Shown here: positions 42,585 through 51,375 of the stretch, piece after piece
How the letters are laid out: each line of letters opens with the position of its first letter
How positions within the stretch are numbered: the first letter of the stretch is position 1
Assembly: GCA_018701215.1 (NCBI GenBank)
Contig: JABIWH010000023.1
Coordinates: forward strand, 9,290 to 73,289
Origin: Rhodospirillaceae bacterium
GTDB taxonomy: Bacteria > Pseudomonadota > Alphaproteobacteria > GCA-2731375
DNA length: 64,000 nucleotides
Direction: 5' to 3'
Program-made: the position numbers and the translations under genes
The notes under the pieces: model-generated
The model's database searches: none
Seen by the model: the letters and a program-made list of their open reading frames with translations, nothing else
Told to the model about the DNA's origin: nothing

Positions 42585-44134
42585 TAGGCGCTCTCGATCA
42601 TCTGCTGCTGGATAGCCCTGCGGTCAATTTTGGCGGCACCCGTCAGGGGCAGCGCATCCACCAGCACCACGCGGCGGGGGTGGGAATAGGCCGGGCCTTC
42701 GTCCAGACAAAATTGCTTCAAGGCCTGCGCATCCGCCCCTGCGCCATCGGGCACCGAGACCATGGCTACCGGAACCTCGCCCTTGATCGGGTGCGGCACG
42801 GCGACGACACAGACATCGATTACATCCGGGTGGCGCAGCAACAGGCTTTCAACCTCGATCGGATAGACGCTTTCACCGCCGCATTGGAACATATCGTCGG
42901 TCCGGCCCTTGAAATAGAACAACCCCGCCCCGTCCACTTCGAACAAATCACCGGTGTGCAGCCAGCCATCAACCAGGCGTTCGGCGTTGACCTCAGGTAA
43001 ATTATGGTAGCCCGCCGTGACGCCGGGGCTGCGCATCCATAGCTCGCCCAGACGCAGGTTTTCCCTACCATCGTCGCCGATCAGCTTGGTTTCGCAGCCT
43101 TCCATGGGCGTGCCGCAACTGCCGTGGGGCGGTTGCGGGCCGGACATATCGGCGCCGTGAGAGATCGGCCCGCCCTCGGTCAGACCATAGCCCTGATAGA
43201 TCGGCACGCCGAAGGTATCCTGGACATTTTCCAACAGCTGGATCGGACAGGGTGCCGAGCCCACGAATAGGCCACGCAGGGCTGACAGATCACTGTCGGC
43301 GATCAACTCAGCCTGTTCCAGCAGCAGCGCAAAAATACTCGGCACCGAAATGGTGTAGGTGCATTGGTATTCGCCCAAGGCATTGATGAAGGCGCGCGGC
43401 TCGAACTGGCGCATGATCACCATGGAGGCGCCGAGACGCAGCATCGGCTTGACGACGCCCGAGAAGGCATTCTTGTGATACAGCGGGTTGGCGGTCAGAG
43501 CGCGGGCGCCGGGTTCAAACACATTGCAAAACTGTTTCTCGGTCGCGGCCAGGTTCCAGGCCTGCCCCGCATGATCCAACGGTACTCCCTTTGGCCGCCC
43601 GGTCGAGCCGGAGGTGTAGGGCATCATCAGGATATCGTCGCCGCCCACATCCGACGGTTCGAAGGCCGGTGCCTGGGCCATCAGAGCCTCGAAATCCAGC
43701 CAGCCAGCCCGCGCTTGGGTAATCGCAACCCGGCGCTCGATGCCGGCCTGTTCCACCGCCGCGACCGCCGCCATGCTGACGCTCGGCTCGACCAATGCCG
43801 CCCGGGCGCCGGCATCGGTAATGATGTAGTCAATCGTGTCGCCGGCCAGGCGGTTGTTGATGGGCACCGGCACGATGCCGGCCCGCATGGCACCGATGAC
43901 AATCTCGATATACTCAATGCTGTTGCCAGCACAGACCACGAAGCGGTCGCCGGGGCACAGGCCCAAGGCGCCCAGCATCGCGGCGACCTGATCCAGCCGG
44001 GTTTCCAGTTCGCCATAGGTCCGCTCGCGCACCACATCGCCGTCGACTTCGATGATCGCCGTCTTGCCCGGTTCCCGCAGCGCCTGGGGCCGGCTCAAAT
44101 AGCCGAGATTAACCCGCTCTTCCTGCTTCGCCAT
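42584..44134 (-). CDS. Class I acyl-CoA ligase
   Basis: 516 residues from the ATG at 44134, chosen for GAGGATGAGGAA just upstream. Motifs: ATP loop MMPYTSGSTGRPKGV, YQGYGLTEGGPIS, and WLHTGDLFEVDGAG. The hinge is KGRTDDMFQCGGESVYPIE, and the catalytic Lys is near residue 502 (LTGAAKIDRRA). It makes an acyl-CoA from an acid and ATP. It is divergent from a beta-ketoacyl synthase gene and not part of a packed operon. Stylistically it is like benzoate/crotonobetaine-type or medium-chain ligases; the acid is unknown. Confidence 0.87.
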   Translation of the reverse strand: MAKQEERVNLGYLSRPQALREPGKTAIIEVDGDVVRERTYGELETRLDQVAAMLGALGLCPGDRFVVCAGNSIEYIEIVIGAMRAGIVPVPINNRLAGDTIDYIITDAGARAALVEPSVSMAAVAAVEQAGIERRVAITQARAGWLDFEALMAQAPAFEPSDVGGDDILMMPYTSGSTGRPKGVPLDHAGQAWNLAATEKQFCNVFEPGARALTANPLYHKNAFSGVVKPMLRLGASMVIMRQFEPRAFINALGEYQCTYTISVPSIFALLLEQAELIADSDLSALRGLFVGSAPCPIQLLENVQDTFGVPIYQGYGLTEGGPISHGADMSGPQPPHGSCGTPMEGCETKLIGDDGRENLRLGELWMRSPGVTAGYHNLPEVNAERLVDGWLHTGDLFEVDGAGLFYFKGRTDDMFQCGGESVYPIEVESLLLRHPDVIDVCVVAVPHPIKGEVPVAMVSVPDGAGADAQALKQFCLDEGPAYSHPRRVVLVDALPLTGAAKIDRRAIQQQMIESA

Positions 44135-44287
44135 TTCCTCATCCTCGCCGTCGTTTTTTGTTTTTTCCTGATTTGACAAAAGACTGGCATGGACGAAGGC
44201 GTATGACAATCAGGCTATCTGCCTTGCGATTGACCCCTGGAAGCGCCAAGATAAAGAAAAATACGTTATGAAAAGTTGGAGGAAGCA

Positions 44288-45517
44288 ATGGAAGACATCG
44301 CGATTACCGGGCTCGGGGTCATTTCCTCGATCGGCCATAATGTTGATGAATTTTGCCAGAACCTGTCCGCCGGCCATGTCGCCGCCGGCCCGACACCATG
44401 GAACAATGAAGACGGTCTGGAAAACGTCTGGATGTCCAAGGTGGAGAATTTCCAGGCCGAGGACTGGATGGACAGCCGCGTCGCCGACGGCACCGACCCG
44501 TTCGCGCAATATGCCATTGCCGCGGCCGTGCAGGCGGTGGAGTCCTGCGGCATCAAAGACTTCGATGACGAACGCACCGCCGTGGTTATCGGTACATCAT
44601 GTGCCGGCACCGAAGTCATCGCCAATTCTCAAAGGGGCCTGGATCTTGAAGGGCCGTCGGGGGTCGACCGCAAATTGCAGATCAAGGCCTGGCCCAACAT
44701 GGCGGCGGGTCAGATCGCCCAACGTTGGAAGCTGCATGGCCCCTTGTTAACTGTATCCACCGCATGCGCCTCGTCCATCGATGCCATTGGCACGGCGGCC
44801 CGGTTGATTGAGCGCGGCGACTGCGATGTCGCCATTGCAGGCGGCTGCGATGCCTCGCGCACCCAGGTTACGCTGATCGCGGCGGGCCGCTATGGCATGT
44901 TGAGCCCGCAACCCGATCCCTACAAGGCTTGCCGGCCTTTCAATACCGAACGTTTCGGCATTATGGGCGGCGAAGGCGCCGGCGTGATAATCCTGGAACG
45001 GGCCGATTTGGCCAAGGCCCGTGGGGCGAAGATTTACGGCTATCTGCGCGGCTATGCCTCGCTGTCCGACGGCTATCATCCATCGTCCTCTAATCCTGAC
45101 GGCAGTTGGGAAGCCCGGACCATGGAAAAAGCCATTGAAGATGCCGGCCTGCCGGGCGGCACCGACGATGTGGACGCCCTGATCGCGCACGGTACCGGCA
45201 CGCCCCTGGGTGATATCGCCGAAATCAAGGCCATCAACCAACTGTTCGGCGGCCGTGAAAAGGCCTTGAAGGTATCCTCGATCAAGGGCCATGTGGGTCA
45301 CACCGCCGGTGCTGCCGGGGTCATGGGATTGATGGCGGCGCTGCACAGCATGGAGGAAGGCGCCATGGTGCCCACGGCAGGCACCACGGATGTGGACCCG
45401 GCGGCGGATTTTGACGTGGTGATACAGAAGCCTTCCAAGGGCGAGCTCAAGACCATGCAGGTCAACGGTTTCGGCTTTGGTGGTCAAAACGCCTCATTGG
45501 TGGTTAGCCGCAACTAA
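44288..45517 (+). CDS. Beta-ketoacyl-ACP synthase, FabF-like
   Basis: 409 residues from the ATG at 44288, with GGAGGAAG upstream. Thiolase-fold condensing enzyme with Cys160 (VSTACASSID), His301 (IAHGTGTPLGD) and His338 (IKGHVGHTAGAAG). These form the Cys-His-His triad of KAS I/II, so it should be active. Gatekeeper and C-terminal blocks (VNGFGFGGQNASLVV) are also FabF-like. No acyl carrier protein or other fab gene is adjacent, so it may serve a specialised lipid or secondary product rather than bulk fatty-acid synthesis, or it may be a spare paralogue. Confidence 0.88.
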   Translation: MEDIAITGLGVISSIGHNVDEFCQNLSAGHVAAGPTPWNNEDGLENVWMSKVENFQAEDWMDSRVADGTDPFAQYAIAAAVQAVESCGIKDFDDERTAVVIGTSCAGTEVIANSQRGLDLEGPSGVDRKLQIKAWPNMAAGQIAQRWKLHGPLLTVSTACASSIDAIGTAARLIERGDCDVAIAGGCDASRTQVTLIAAGRYGMLSPQPDPYKACRPFNTERFGIMGGEGAGVIILERADLAKARGAKIYGYLRGYASLSDGYHPSSSNPDGSWEARTMEKAIEDAGLPGGTDDVDALIAHGTGTPLGDIAEIKAINQLFGGREKALKVSSIKGHVGHTAGAAGVMGLMAALHSMEEGAMVPTAGTTDVDPAADFDVVIQKPSKGELKTMQVNGFGFGGQNASLVVSRN

Positions 45518-45616
45518 AGACGACATTACACGCTGGCGAGCAGCAGGCATTTTGGAATATTGTGAGGGGTGGTGTCAGGCCACCTTACGCAACCGCATGA
45601 CCGAGGATGGAATGCG

Positions 45617-47275
45617 ATGATCCCTCTGAAGCCTCTCGCCAATCTGTTCACGCACGATGTCACCAACATGCCGCCCCTTATGGGCGATCAGGATCTTTGG
45701 CACGATGATACAGCTTTGCGCGAAGGCATCGCGCGGGAGGGGGCTGACTGGGCCAAGGACAAGTTGGCGGCCTTCGGCAAGATCGCCGGTGCGGCCGAGA
45801 CTTTTGAAAAAGCGGATGCCGCCAACCGACATGGCCCGGAGCTGCGCGCCTTTGACCGCCATGGCATGCGCATCAATCAAGTCGAATTCCATCCCGCCTA
45901 TCACGATTTGATGACCATCGCGATCGAGAACGAAGTGCCAAGTTTTGCCTGGAACCACCCCCAACCAGGCGCCCAGGTCACCCATGCCGCCCTGACTTAT
46001 ATGCTTAGCCAGCCCGAGGGCGGCGTGCTTTGTCCCATGGCCATGACCTATTCGGTCATCCCTGCCCTGCGCGGCACCCCCAGCGTTGGCGACGAGTGGA
46101 TTCCCAGGCTGCTCACCCCCTCCTACGACGGCCGCGATATCCCGGTGGACGAGAAATCCGGCGCCACCATGGGTATGTTCATGACCGAAAAACAAGGCGG
46201 CTCGGACGTGCGCAGCAATACCACGCGGGCCATTGCGCTGGCGGGTTCGGATACCGAGTATCTTCTGACCGGGCACAAATTCTTTTGCTCGGCGCCCATG
46301 TGCGATGCCTTCCTGACCCTGGCCTACACCGATGTCGGCCCGTCCTGTTTCCTGGTGCCGCGCTGGCGGCCCGATGGCGAACGCAACAATCTGTCCATCC
46401 AGCGCCTCAAGGACAAACTTGGCAACCGCTCCAACGCCTCCTCTGAGATGGAGCTGCATGACACCTGGGGCGTCATGCTCGGCGGCGATGGCCGGGGTGT
46501 CGCTACGATCCTGGAAATGGTTCAGGGCAACCGCTTTTACTGCTGTGCTTCCTCGGCCGCCATGATGCGCCAGGGCCTGGTCCAGGCCCTGCATCACACT
46601 ACCCATCGCGCGGCCTTTCAGAAGAAACTTATTCAACAGCCCCTGATGCGCAACGTGCTGGCCGATCTGGCGCTGGAGGCCGAGGCCGCCCTGGCTCTGA
46701 CCCTGCGCATTGGCCGCGCCATGGATGAAGCGGCAAGAGACGAAAGTGCGGCCGCCCTGGCCCGTATCGGCACGGCGGTGGGTAAATACTGGATCTGCAA
46801 ACGGGCGCCTGGACATACCTATGAGGCCATGGAATGCCACGGCGGGCCGGGTTATGTGGAGGAATCCATCATGCCGCGTCTGTACCGCGAGGCGCCGGTC
46901 AACAGCATCTGGGAAGGCTCCGGCAACATCATGTGCCTGGACGTGCTGCGCGCCATGTTCCGGGAAAAGGCAGCGGTGCCGGCGATCCTGGCGGAGCTGG
47001 ATGCCGCCCGCGGGGCCAACGCCAATCTTGACGCAGCCACCGAGCGGCTGAAGGACGAGCTGGCGGATCAGGCTGATCTGGAGCTGCGCGCCCGCAGCAT
47101 CACGGAACTGATGGCGATTACCTTGCAGGGCGCGTTGTTGGCACGCCACGCCCCAGGAGCGATGGCGGACGCCTTTTGTGCTTCACGCCTCGGCGCCCGC
47201 TGGAGCGGTGCCTATGGCACCCTGCCCCCGGATGTGGATTTTGATGCCATCATCGCGCGTGCGTCACCGGCCTGA
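45617..47275 (+). CDS. AidB-like acyl-CoA dehydrogenase
   Basis: 552 residues from the ATG at 45617 (GAGGATGGAATGCG upstream). Longer than standard acyl-CoA dehydrogenases and matching the AidB branch. Diagnostic stretches are MGMFMTEKQGGSDVRSNTT for the FAD/substrate region and ECHGGPGYVEESIMPRLYRE, followed by NSIWEGSGNIMCLDVLR. In E. coli AidB this fold is induced by alkylation and binds DNA. Related proteins in alphaproteobacteria may be ordinary flavin dehydrogenases. The C-terminal extension (about 450-552) is helical. No Ada-regulon gene is adjacent, so a DNA-protection role is uncertain. Confidence 0.87.
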   Translation: MIPLKPLANLFTHDVTNMPPLMGDQDLWHDDTALREGIAREGADWAKDKLAAFGKIAGAAETFEKADAANRHGPELRAFDRHGMRINQVEFHPAYHDLMTIAIENEVPSFAWNHPQPGAQVTHAALTYMLSQPEGGVLCPMAMTYSVIPALRGTPSVGDEWIPRLLTPSYDGRDIPVDEKSGATMGMFMTEKQGGSDVRSNTTRAIALAGSDTEYLLTGHKFFCSAPMCDAFLTLAYTDVGPSCFLVPRWRPDGERNNLSIQRLKDKLGNRSNASSEMELHDTWGVMLGGDGRGVATILEMVQGNRFYCCASSAAMMRQGLVQALHHTTHRAAFQKKLIQQPLMRNVLADLALEAEAALALTLRIGRAMDEAARDESAAALARIGTAVGKYWICKRAPGHTYEAMECHGGPGYVEESIMPRLYREAPVNSIWEGSGNIMCLDVLRAMFREKAAVPAILAELDAARGANANLDAATERLKDELADQADLELRARSITELMAITLQGALLARHAPGAMADAFCASRLGARWSGAYGTLPPDVDFDAIIARASPA

Positions 47276-47377
47276 TAGCAAAAAACTGCGGCATTTTGGT
47301 GGCTGGCGCGGGCGGGGTGGCGCAGCTATATTGCCGCAGCAATTAAGGACGTACATTTCGCAAGCTAGGAGATCCCC

Positions 47378-48553
47378 ATGAAAGAAGCCGTCATTGTTTC
47401 CACCGCCCGCACCCCGATCGGCAAGGCCTATCGCGGCGCGTTCAACAATACCGAAGGCCCGATCATGGCCGGCCATGCCATCAAGCATGCGGTCGCCCGC
47501 GCCGGCATTGATCCGGCGGAGGTTGATGACGTGATCATCGGCTGTGCCATGCAACAGGGCACCACGGGCAACAATACGGCACGGCAAAGTCTGCTGGTGG
47601 CGGGCCTCCCGGTGGGTGTTTCAGGCATGACCCTGGATCGGCAATGCTCGTCAGGCATGATGGCCATCGCGACCGCCGCCAAACAGGTGATCGACGACGG
47701 CATGCCGATCTGCGTCGGCGGCGGTGTCGAGTCCATCTCGATGGTGCAGAATGACAAGATCAATGCATTCGCCAACAAATCCGCCATCGGCGCGGCCAAG
47801 GATATCTATATGGCCATGCTGAATACGGCCGAGGTGGTGGCTGAGCGTTATGGCGTCAAGCGCGAGGACATGGACGCCTATGGCCTGCAAAGCCAGATGC
47901 GCACGGCGGCGGCCCAGCAGGCCGGCAAGTTCGACGATGAAATCGTACCTATCACCTCAGTGATGAAGGTCGCCAATAAGGAAACCGGCGAGATCAGTGA
48001 CGCCGAAGTCACCCTGGACAAGGACGAAGGCAACCGCCCCTCGACCAACATGGAAGGCCTGGTCGGACTAAAGGCAGTGATTGATGGCGGCACCATTACC
48101 GCCGGCAACGCATCGCAACTATCCGATGGCGCTTCGGCGGCGGTGGTCATGGATGCCAAGCTGGCCGAACAGCGCAATATCACACCCTTGGGTATCTATC
48201 GCGGCCTGGCCGTGGCCGGTTGCGAGCCCGATGAAATGGGCATTGGGCCGGTCTTCGCGGTGCCGAAACTGCTGGAACGCAACGGTCTGACCGTCGATGA
48301 CATCGACCTGTGGGAATTGAACGAGGCTTTCGCCGTGCAGGTGCTGTATTGCCGGGACCGCCTGGGCATTCCTGATGAAAAGCTGAACGTCAATGGCGGC
48401 GCCGTCTCCGTCGGCCACCCCTATGGCATGAGCGGGGCCCGCATGGTTGGTCACTCACTGATCGAAGGCAAGCGCCGGGGCGCCAAGTATGTGGTCTCCA
48501 CCATGTGCATCGGCGGCGGCATGGGTGCCGCGGGCCTGTTCGAGGTCGTCTAG
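47378..48553 (+). CDS. Acetyl-CoA acetyltransferase (thiolase)
   Basis: 391 residues, standard thiolase II length. The nucleophile Cys90 is in LDRQCSSGMMAIAT; His347 (SVGHPYGMSGARM) and Cys377 (STMCIGGGMGAAG) complete the active site, and NEAFAVQ is present. It either condenses two acetyl-CoA or cleaves 3-oxoacyl-CoA. TAGGAG precedes the ATG. It follows the AidB-like gene in the same direction after about 100 nt, and a strong terminator follows its stop codon. In this window it is the one obvious enzyme for the last step of acetoacetyl-CoA degradation. Confidence 0.93.
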   Translation: MKEAVIVSTARTPIGKAYRGAFNNTEGPIMAGHAIKHAVARAGIDPAEVDDVIIGCAMQQGTTGNNTARQSLLVAGLPVGVSGMTLDRQCSSGMMAIATAAKQVIDDGMPICVGGGVESISMVQNDKINAFANKSAIGAAKDIYMAMLNTAEVVAERYGVKREDMDAYGLQSQMRTAAAQQAGKFDDEIVPITSVMKVANKETGEISDAEVTLDKDEGNRPSTNMEGLVGLKAVIDGGTITAGNASQLSDGASAAVVMDAKLAEQRNITPLGIYRGLAVAGCEPDEMGIGPVFAVPKLLERNGLTVDDIDLWELNEAFAVQVLYCRDRLGIPDEKLNVNGGAVSVGHPYGMSGARMVGHSLIEGKRRGAKYVVSTMCIGGGMGAAGLFEVV

Positions 48554-48589
48554 AAACACTATTTGAGTATCCATACTCGAATATGGAAA

Positions 48590-48625
48590 GGGGCGTCCAC
48601 GAAAGTGGGCGCCCCTGCCTTTTTT
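48590..48625 (+). terminator. Rho-independent terminator after the thiolase gene
   Basis: GGGGCGTCCAC (48590-48600), a GAAA tetraloop and GTGGGCGCCCC (48605-48615) form an 11-bp stem with one T-G wobble pair. It is followed by TGCC and six T residues (48620-48625). It sits 37 nt after the thiolase stop codon. It could also end transcription from the small minus-strand gene beyond it. Confidence 0.88.
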
Positions 48626-48645
48626 CAGATCGTTGCCGCGCGTTG

Positions 48646-48798
48646 TTACCCGCGCCGCTCCACGACCGAGCGCCGTTCGCCCAGGCGACGGTCATTCAGG
48701 CGCCGCTCCGTACCGTTCGGCGGGCCGGCATCGTGCTGCCGGCGGTCCCCGCCCCGGCGGTCTGATGCGCGCCGCTGCGTGCTTCTTTCGACGCTCAT
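48646..48798 (-). CDS. Arginine-rich 50-residue microprotein
   Basis: A 50-residue reading frame with GGAG 6 nt before its ATG, starting MSVERSTQRRASDRRGGDRR and ending SVVERRG. Sixteen of 50 residues are Arg. It contains repeated doublets with the pattern [E/D]RRxx[D/G/E]RR: ASDRRGGDRR, ERRLNDRRLGERR and VVERR. The charge is strongly positive and there is no membrane segment or signal peptide. I do not recognise a family; nucleic-acid or acidic-lipid binding would fit but is a guess. It lies between the terminator of the thiolase gene and the exporter at 48938. The good ribosome-binding site and clean codon use make it likely real. Confidence 0.55.
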   Translation of the reverse strand: MSVERSTQRRASDRRGGDRRQHDAGPPNGTERRLNDRRLGERRSVVERRG

Positions 48799-48937
48799 GT
48801 CATTCTCCGTTTTCTAGCTCTGGCACTAAACGCAATTTCGCTACGTCGACAAGTAACCTACCTTACTATGGTAAATGAAAGGTAACAATCATACCGGCGT
48901 TTCAGGGGCGGGACTTATCAACGAAGGGGCGGATTCT

Positions 48938-50464
48938 CTACGTTTTCGGCATGCGGACCAGCAGGATAAGGGGCAGCACGGCAAAAGAGGCCAAGGCGTA
49001 GGCCTTGAACGCATTGATGTAGCCGATCATGGCGGCCTGGCGTCCGATTTCTCCGCTCAAGGCAGCCAAGCCCTGAACGCCGTCGGCGTTCCACGCGCCC
49101 AACAACCAGGGCAGGGCCAAGGCCTTGTTATAATCTGAAATCAATTCCGTCATGCCGGCATAGTTGGTGGCCGTCGAGACGATCACCAGGGTCACGGACA
49201 GCGAGATGAAAATGGAACTGCCCAAATTGCGCAGCAGGTGATAAATCGCTGAACCTTCAGCCAGATAGCGCGGCTCCAGGGTGGCAAATGTGGCCACTGT
49301 CAGGGGCACCCAAATGATCCCCACCGCCAGCCCTTGCAGGACGCTGTTGACGCCCACATCAAAGATCGTCGTGTTGACGTCAAAGCTGGCCATGTACATG
49401 CCGGAGGCAACCTGGATCAAAAAGCCCAGGCTCATGCCGAACCTGGGATCCAGGCGGGACACAAATATGGCGGCGAAAAACCCGGCGATGGCGCCCGCCC
49501 CGCGCAGACCCAACAACACACCGATGATTGAGTCCGGATAGCCGAGGATGCCCTGCAACATGGGCGGCATCAGAACCATGGGCGTGAAGTTCAGCATGCC
49601 ATAGATGCCGACAATGATCAGGCCCAGGACAAAATTGCGGTTCAGCATCAGACGCGGATTCAGGAAAGGCCGCCGTGCCGTCAGGGTATGCACCACGAAC
49701 AAATGGAACGCGACCAACGCGAATACCGCCTCGACAATAATTTCGGGGCTTTCAAACCAGTCCTGCCGTTGCCCGCGAGACAGCAGCAATTGTAGGCCGA
49801 TGACCGCCACCGACAGGGTCAGAAAACCGGTCCAATCCAGACCCGTGCGCTGGCGCTGGCCCGGACTATCGGTGAGAAACAGAAACATGCCGATCAGGGC
49901 GATGATGCCGAACGGTATGAACATATAAAATGCCGCCGGCCAGCCATAGAGCTCGGCCAAGCCGCCGCCCAGCATGGGTCCGATAACCGGCCCCACCACC
50001 ACCGCCATGCCGAAAACCCCCGTCGCCAGGCCATGTTGATGCTTGGGGAAGGTATCCAGCACGATGGCCTGTCCCAGGGGTATGAGGGGTGCGCCAAAGG
50101 TGCCCTGGGCAATGCGGAACAGTACCAGCACGGATAGGTTAGTGGACATGCCGCAAGCCACGGTGGCCAAGGAAAACCCGGCCATGCTGACGAGCATGAC
50201 TAGGCGTCGGCCAAAACGGCCTTCCAGCCAACCGGTCATCGGCGTCATTACCGCCGTCGCAAGGATATTGAAGATCATGACCCAGGCGATCTCATCCTGG
50301 GTGGCCGAAAGCGCGCCCTGCATTTGCGGCAACAGGACCGAGACCACCAGAATGGCCATGGCGTATTGCGTTGTCGCCAGGGTGACGCAAAACAAAATGG
50401 CCCAACGGCGAAACGCCGGCACGGCCTCGGTACCTTGGGGGGTATCCTTGACCGCGGTGCTCAT
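48938..50464 (-). CDS. EmrB/QacA-type DHA2 drug exporter
   Basis: 508 residues and about 14 helices. Signature pieces are LVVSVLLPQMQGALSATQDE, WVMIFNILATAVMTPMTGWL, RFGRRLVMLVSM and GVFGMAVVVGPVIGPMLGG, the last being motif C, which marks exporters. The DHA2/EmrB subfamily pumps drugs, dyes or bile-salt-like compounds out in exchange for protons, often together with an EmrA-type adaptor and TolC. No emrA gene is adjacent here, so it may act alone or with a distant partner. Confidence 0.9.
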   Translation of the reverse strand: MSTAVKDTPQGTEAVPAFRRWAILFCVTLATTQYAMAILVVSVLLPQMQGALSATQDEIAWVMIFNILATAVMTPMTGWLEGRFGRRLVMLVSMAGFSLATVACGMSTNLSVLVLFRIAQGTFGAPLIPLGQAIVLDTFPKHQHGLATGVFGMAVVVGPVIGPMLGGGLAELYGWPAAFYMFIPFGIIALIGMFLFLTDSPGQRQRTGLDWTGFLTLSVAVIGLQLLLSRGQRQDWFESPEIIVEAVFALVAFHLFVVHTLTARRPFLNPRLMLNRNFVLGLIIVGIYGMLNFTPMVLMPPMLQGILGYPDSIIGVLLGLRGAGAIAGFFAAIFVSRLDPRFGMSLGFLIQVASGMYMASFDVNTTIFDVGVNSVLQGLAVGIIWVPLTVATFATLEPRYLAEGSAIYHLLRNLGSSIFISLSVTLVIVSTATNYAGMTELISDYNKALALPWLLGAWNADGVQGLAALSGEIGRQAAMIGYINAFKAYALASFAVLPLILLVRMPKT

Positions 50465-50797
50465 CCAGGCGCCAGGTCAATCCGCGAGGTCCGGCGCCTA
50501 CTGGGGCATATAGACGTGCTTTTGACTGCCTTCACCGTGCCGGACCATCACCAAAATAAGTATGCGATGGCCAGAGGGTAAATTGATCAGCGGCAGAAGC
50601 AAACAAAATCAGGACTATTTCTCTATACGGCTTTCCACGGCAGACACAATGGGGCCGGCCCGCGCGACATGGTCGCGGCAGTTTCGGCAGCGGCGGGCGG
50701 TGAAAATTGTTCCGAGGCAGAGATACATCGGAGCGCCATGCGCCTACGCACCAGATATCGGGATGGTGCGCAGCGGCAGGCCGAGAACTGGGTTGCC
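50465..50797. other. Intergenic region between exporter and rpsU
   Basis: About 330 nt with no gene I can support on either strand. Near its right end CGCACCA (50747-50753) and TGGTGCG (50764-50770) form a 7-bp stem with a 10-nt loop, 28 nt past the rpsU stop. It may be a weak terminator or 3'-end hairpin, but no T-run follows. Confidence 0.4.
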
Positions 50798-51007
50798 CTA
50801 GAGCAAACCTTCCTTCTGGGCCCGCTTACGTGCCAATTTGCGCGCGCGGCGTACGGCCTCGGCCTTTTCACGGGCCCGGCGTTCTGACGGCTTTTCAAAA
50901 TACTTCCGCATTTTCATTTCGCGGAAGACGCCCTCACGCTGCAATTTCTTCTTCAGGGCACGAAGCGCCTGATCGACATTATTGTCGCGAACACTGACCT
51001 GTACCAG
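50798..51007 (-). CDS. rpsU: 30S ribosomal protein S21, apparent CTG start
   Basis: 69 codons encoding VQVSVRDNNVDQALRALKKK and, further on, FREMKMRKYFEKPSERRARE and AVRRARKLARKRAQKEG, which are unmistakable for S21 of alphaproteobacteria. S21 is a small basic protein of the 30S subunit that helps initiation. The codon where Met is expected is CTG, and AAGGAG lies 7 nt before it. There is no ATG, GTG or TTG in frame upstream, since a TGA comes five codons earlier, and the first internal ATG is at codon 31. So either CTG is used, or the base is a variant or sequencing error. The gene is easily missed by automatic callers. Confidence 0.88.
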   Translation of the reverse strand: MVQVSVRDNNVDQALRALKKKLQREGVFREMKMRKYFEKPSERRAREKAEAVRRARKLARKRAQKEGLL

Positions 51008-51049
51008 TGGTCTTCTCCTTCAAAATTCGCCGTTTTCCGGGGAACCCAG

Positions 51050-51078
51050 CGAATAGCCCGTTATGTTGAGCGTTTCAA
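51050..51078 (-). promoter_or_regulatory. Candidate promoter for rpsU
   Basis: On the minus strand TTGAAA (51078-51073) and TATTCG (51055-51050) are 17 nt apart. A start near 51043 would leave a leader of about 36 nt containing the AAGGAG site. The -10 hexamer is a partial match only. Confidence 0.35.
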
Positions 51079-51233
51079 TGACATATTTTCCGGCAGGGAA
51101 AACAGGGCGCACATAACCGTTCGCCAAGCATTGCCAGCCGATTGAGCCGGGTTATAGCCCATAGACGCGGCAATGTGAAGGGCTGAGATGCCATCGCGGG
51201 CGGACAATTTCGCGGCAAGCCGCCACTGGCGAG

Positions 51234-51271
51234 GCATGGCGCCGGCGCCTTTCGGATGTACGGCGCCATGC
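51234..51271. repeat. 10-bp inverted repeat upstream of the ThDP enzyme
   Basis: GCATGGCGCC (51234-51243) and GGCGCCATGC (51262-51271) are perfectly complementary with an 18-nt loop. It lies about 105 nt before the ATG of the ThDP-enzyme gene, in the roughly 370-nt divergent region shared with rpsU. An operator or an attenuator-like hairpin is possible. No gene is visible in that region. Confidence 0.45.
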
Positions 51272-51375
51272 GGATTTGAAGACCGGCTGAACGCCAAATT
51301 GCCACGGGCGGTTTGCGCAACTGACGGCGCGACCTATACTTGGTTCATCGATATCGAATGGGAGAGGACAGCGAA

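Noticed and set aside
45575..47149. A 524-codon open frame on the minus strand, inside the AidB-like gene
   Set aside because: It is antisense to a clearly homologous gene, has no family features and is His/Gln/Gly-rich in the manner of GC-rich shadow frames.
50669..50887. A plus-strand open frame overlapping the rpsU region
   Set aside because: It overlaps the strongly conserved S21 coding sequence in antisense and has no recognisable features.
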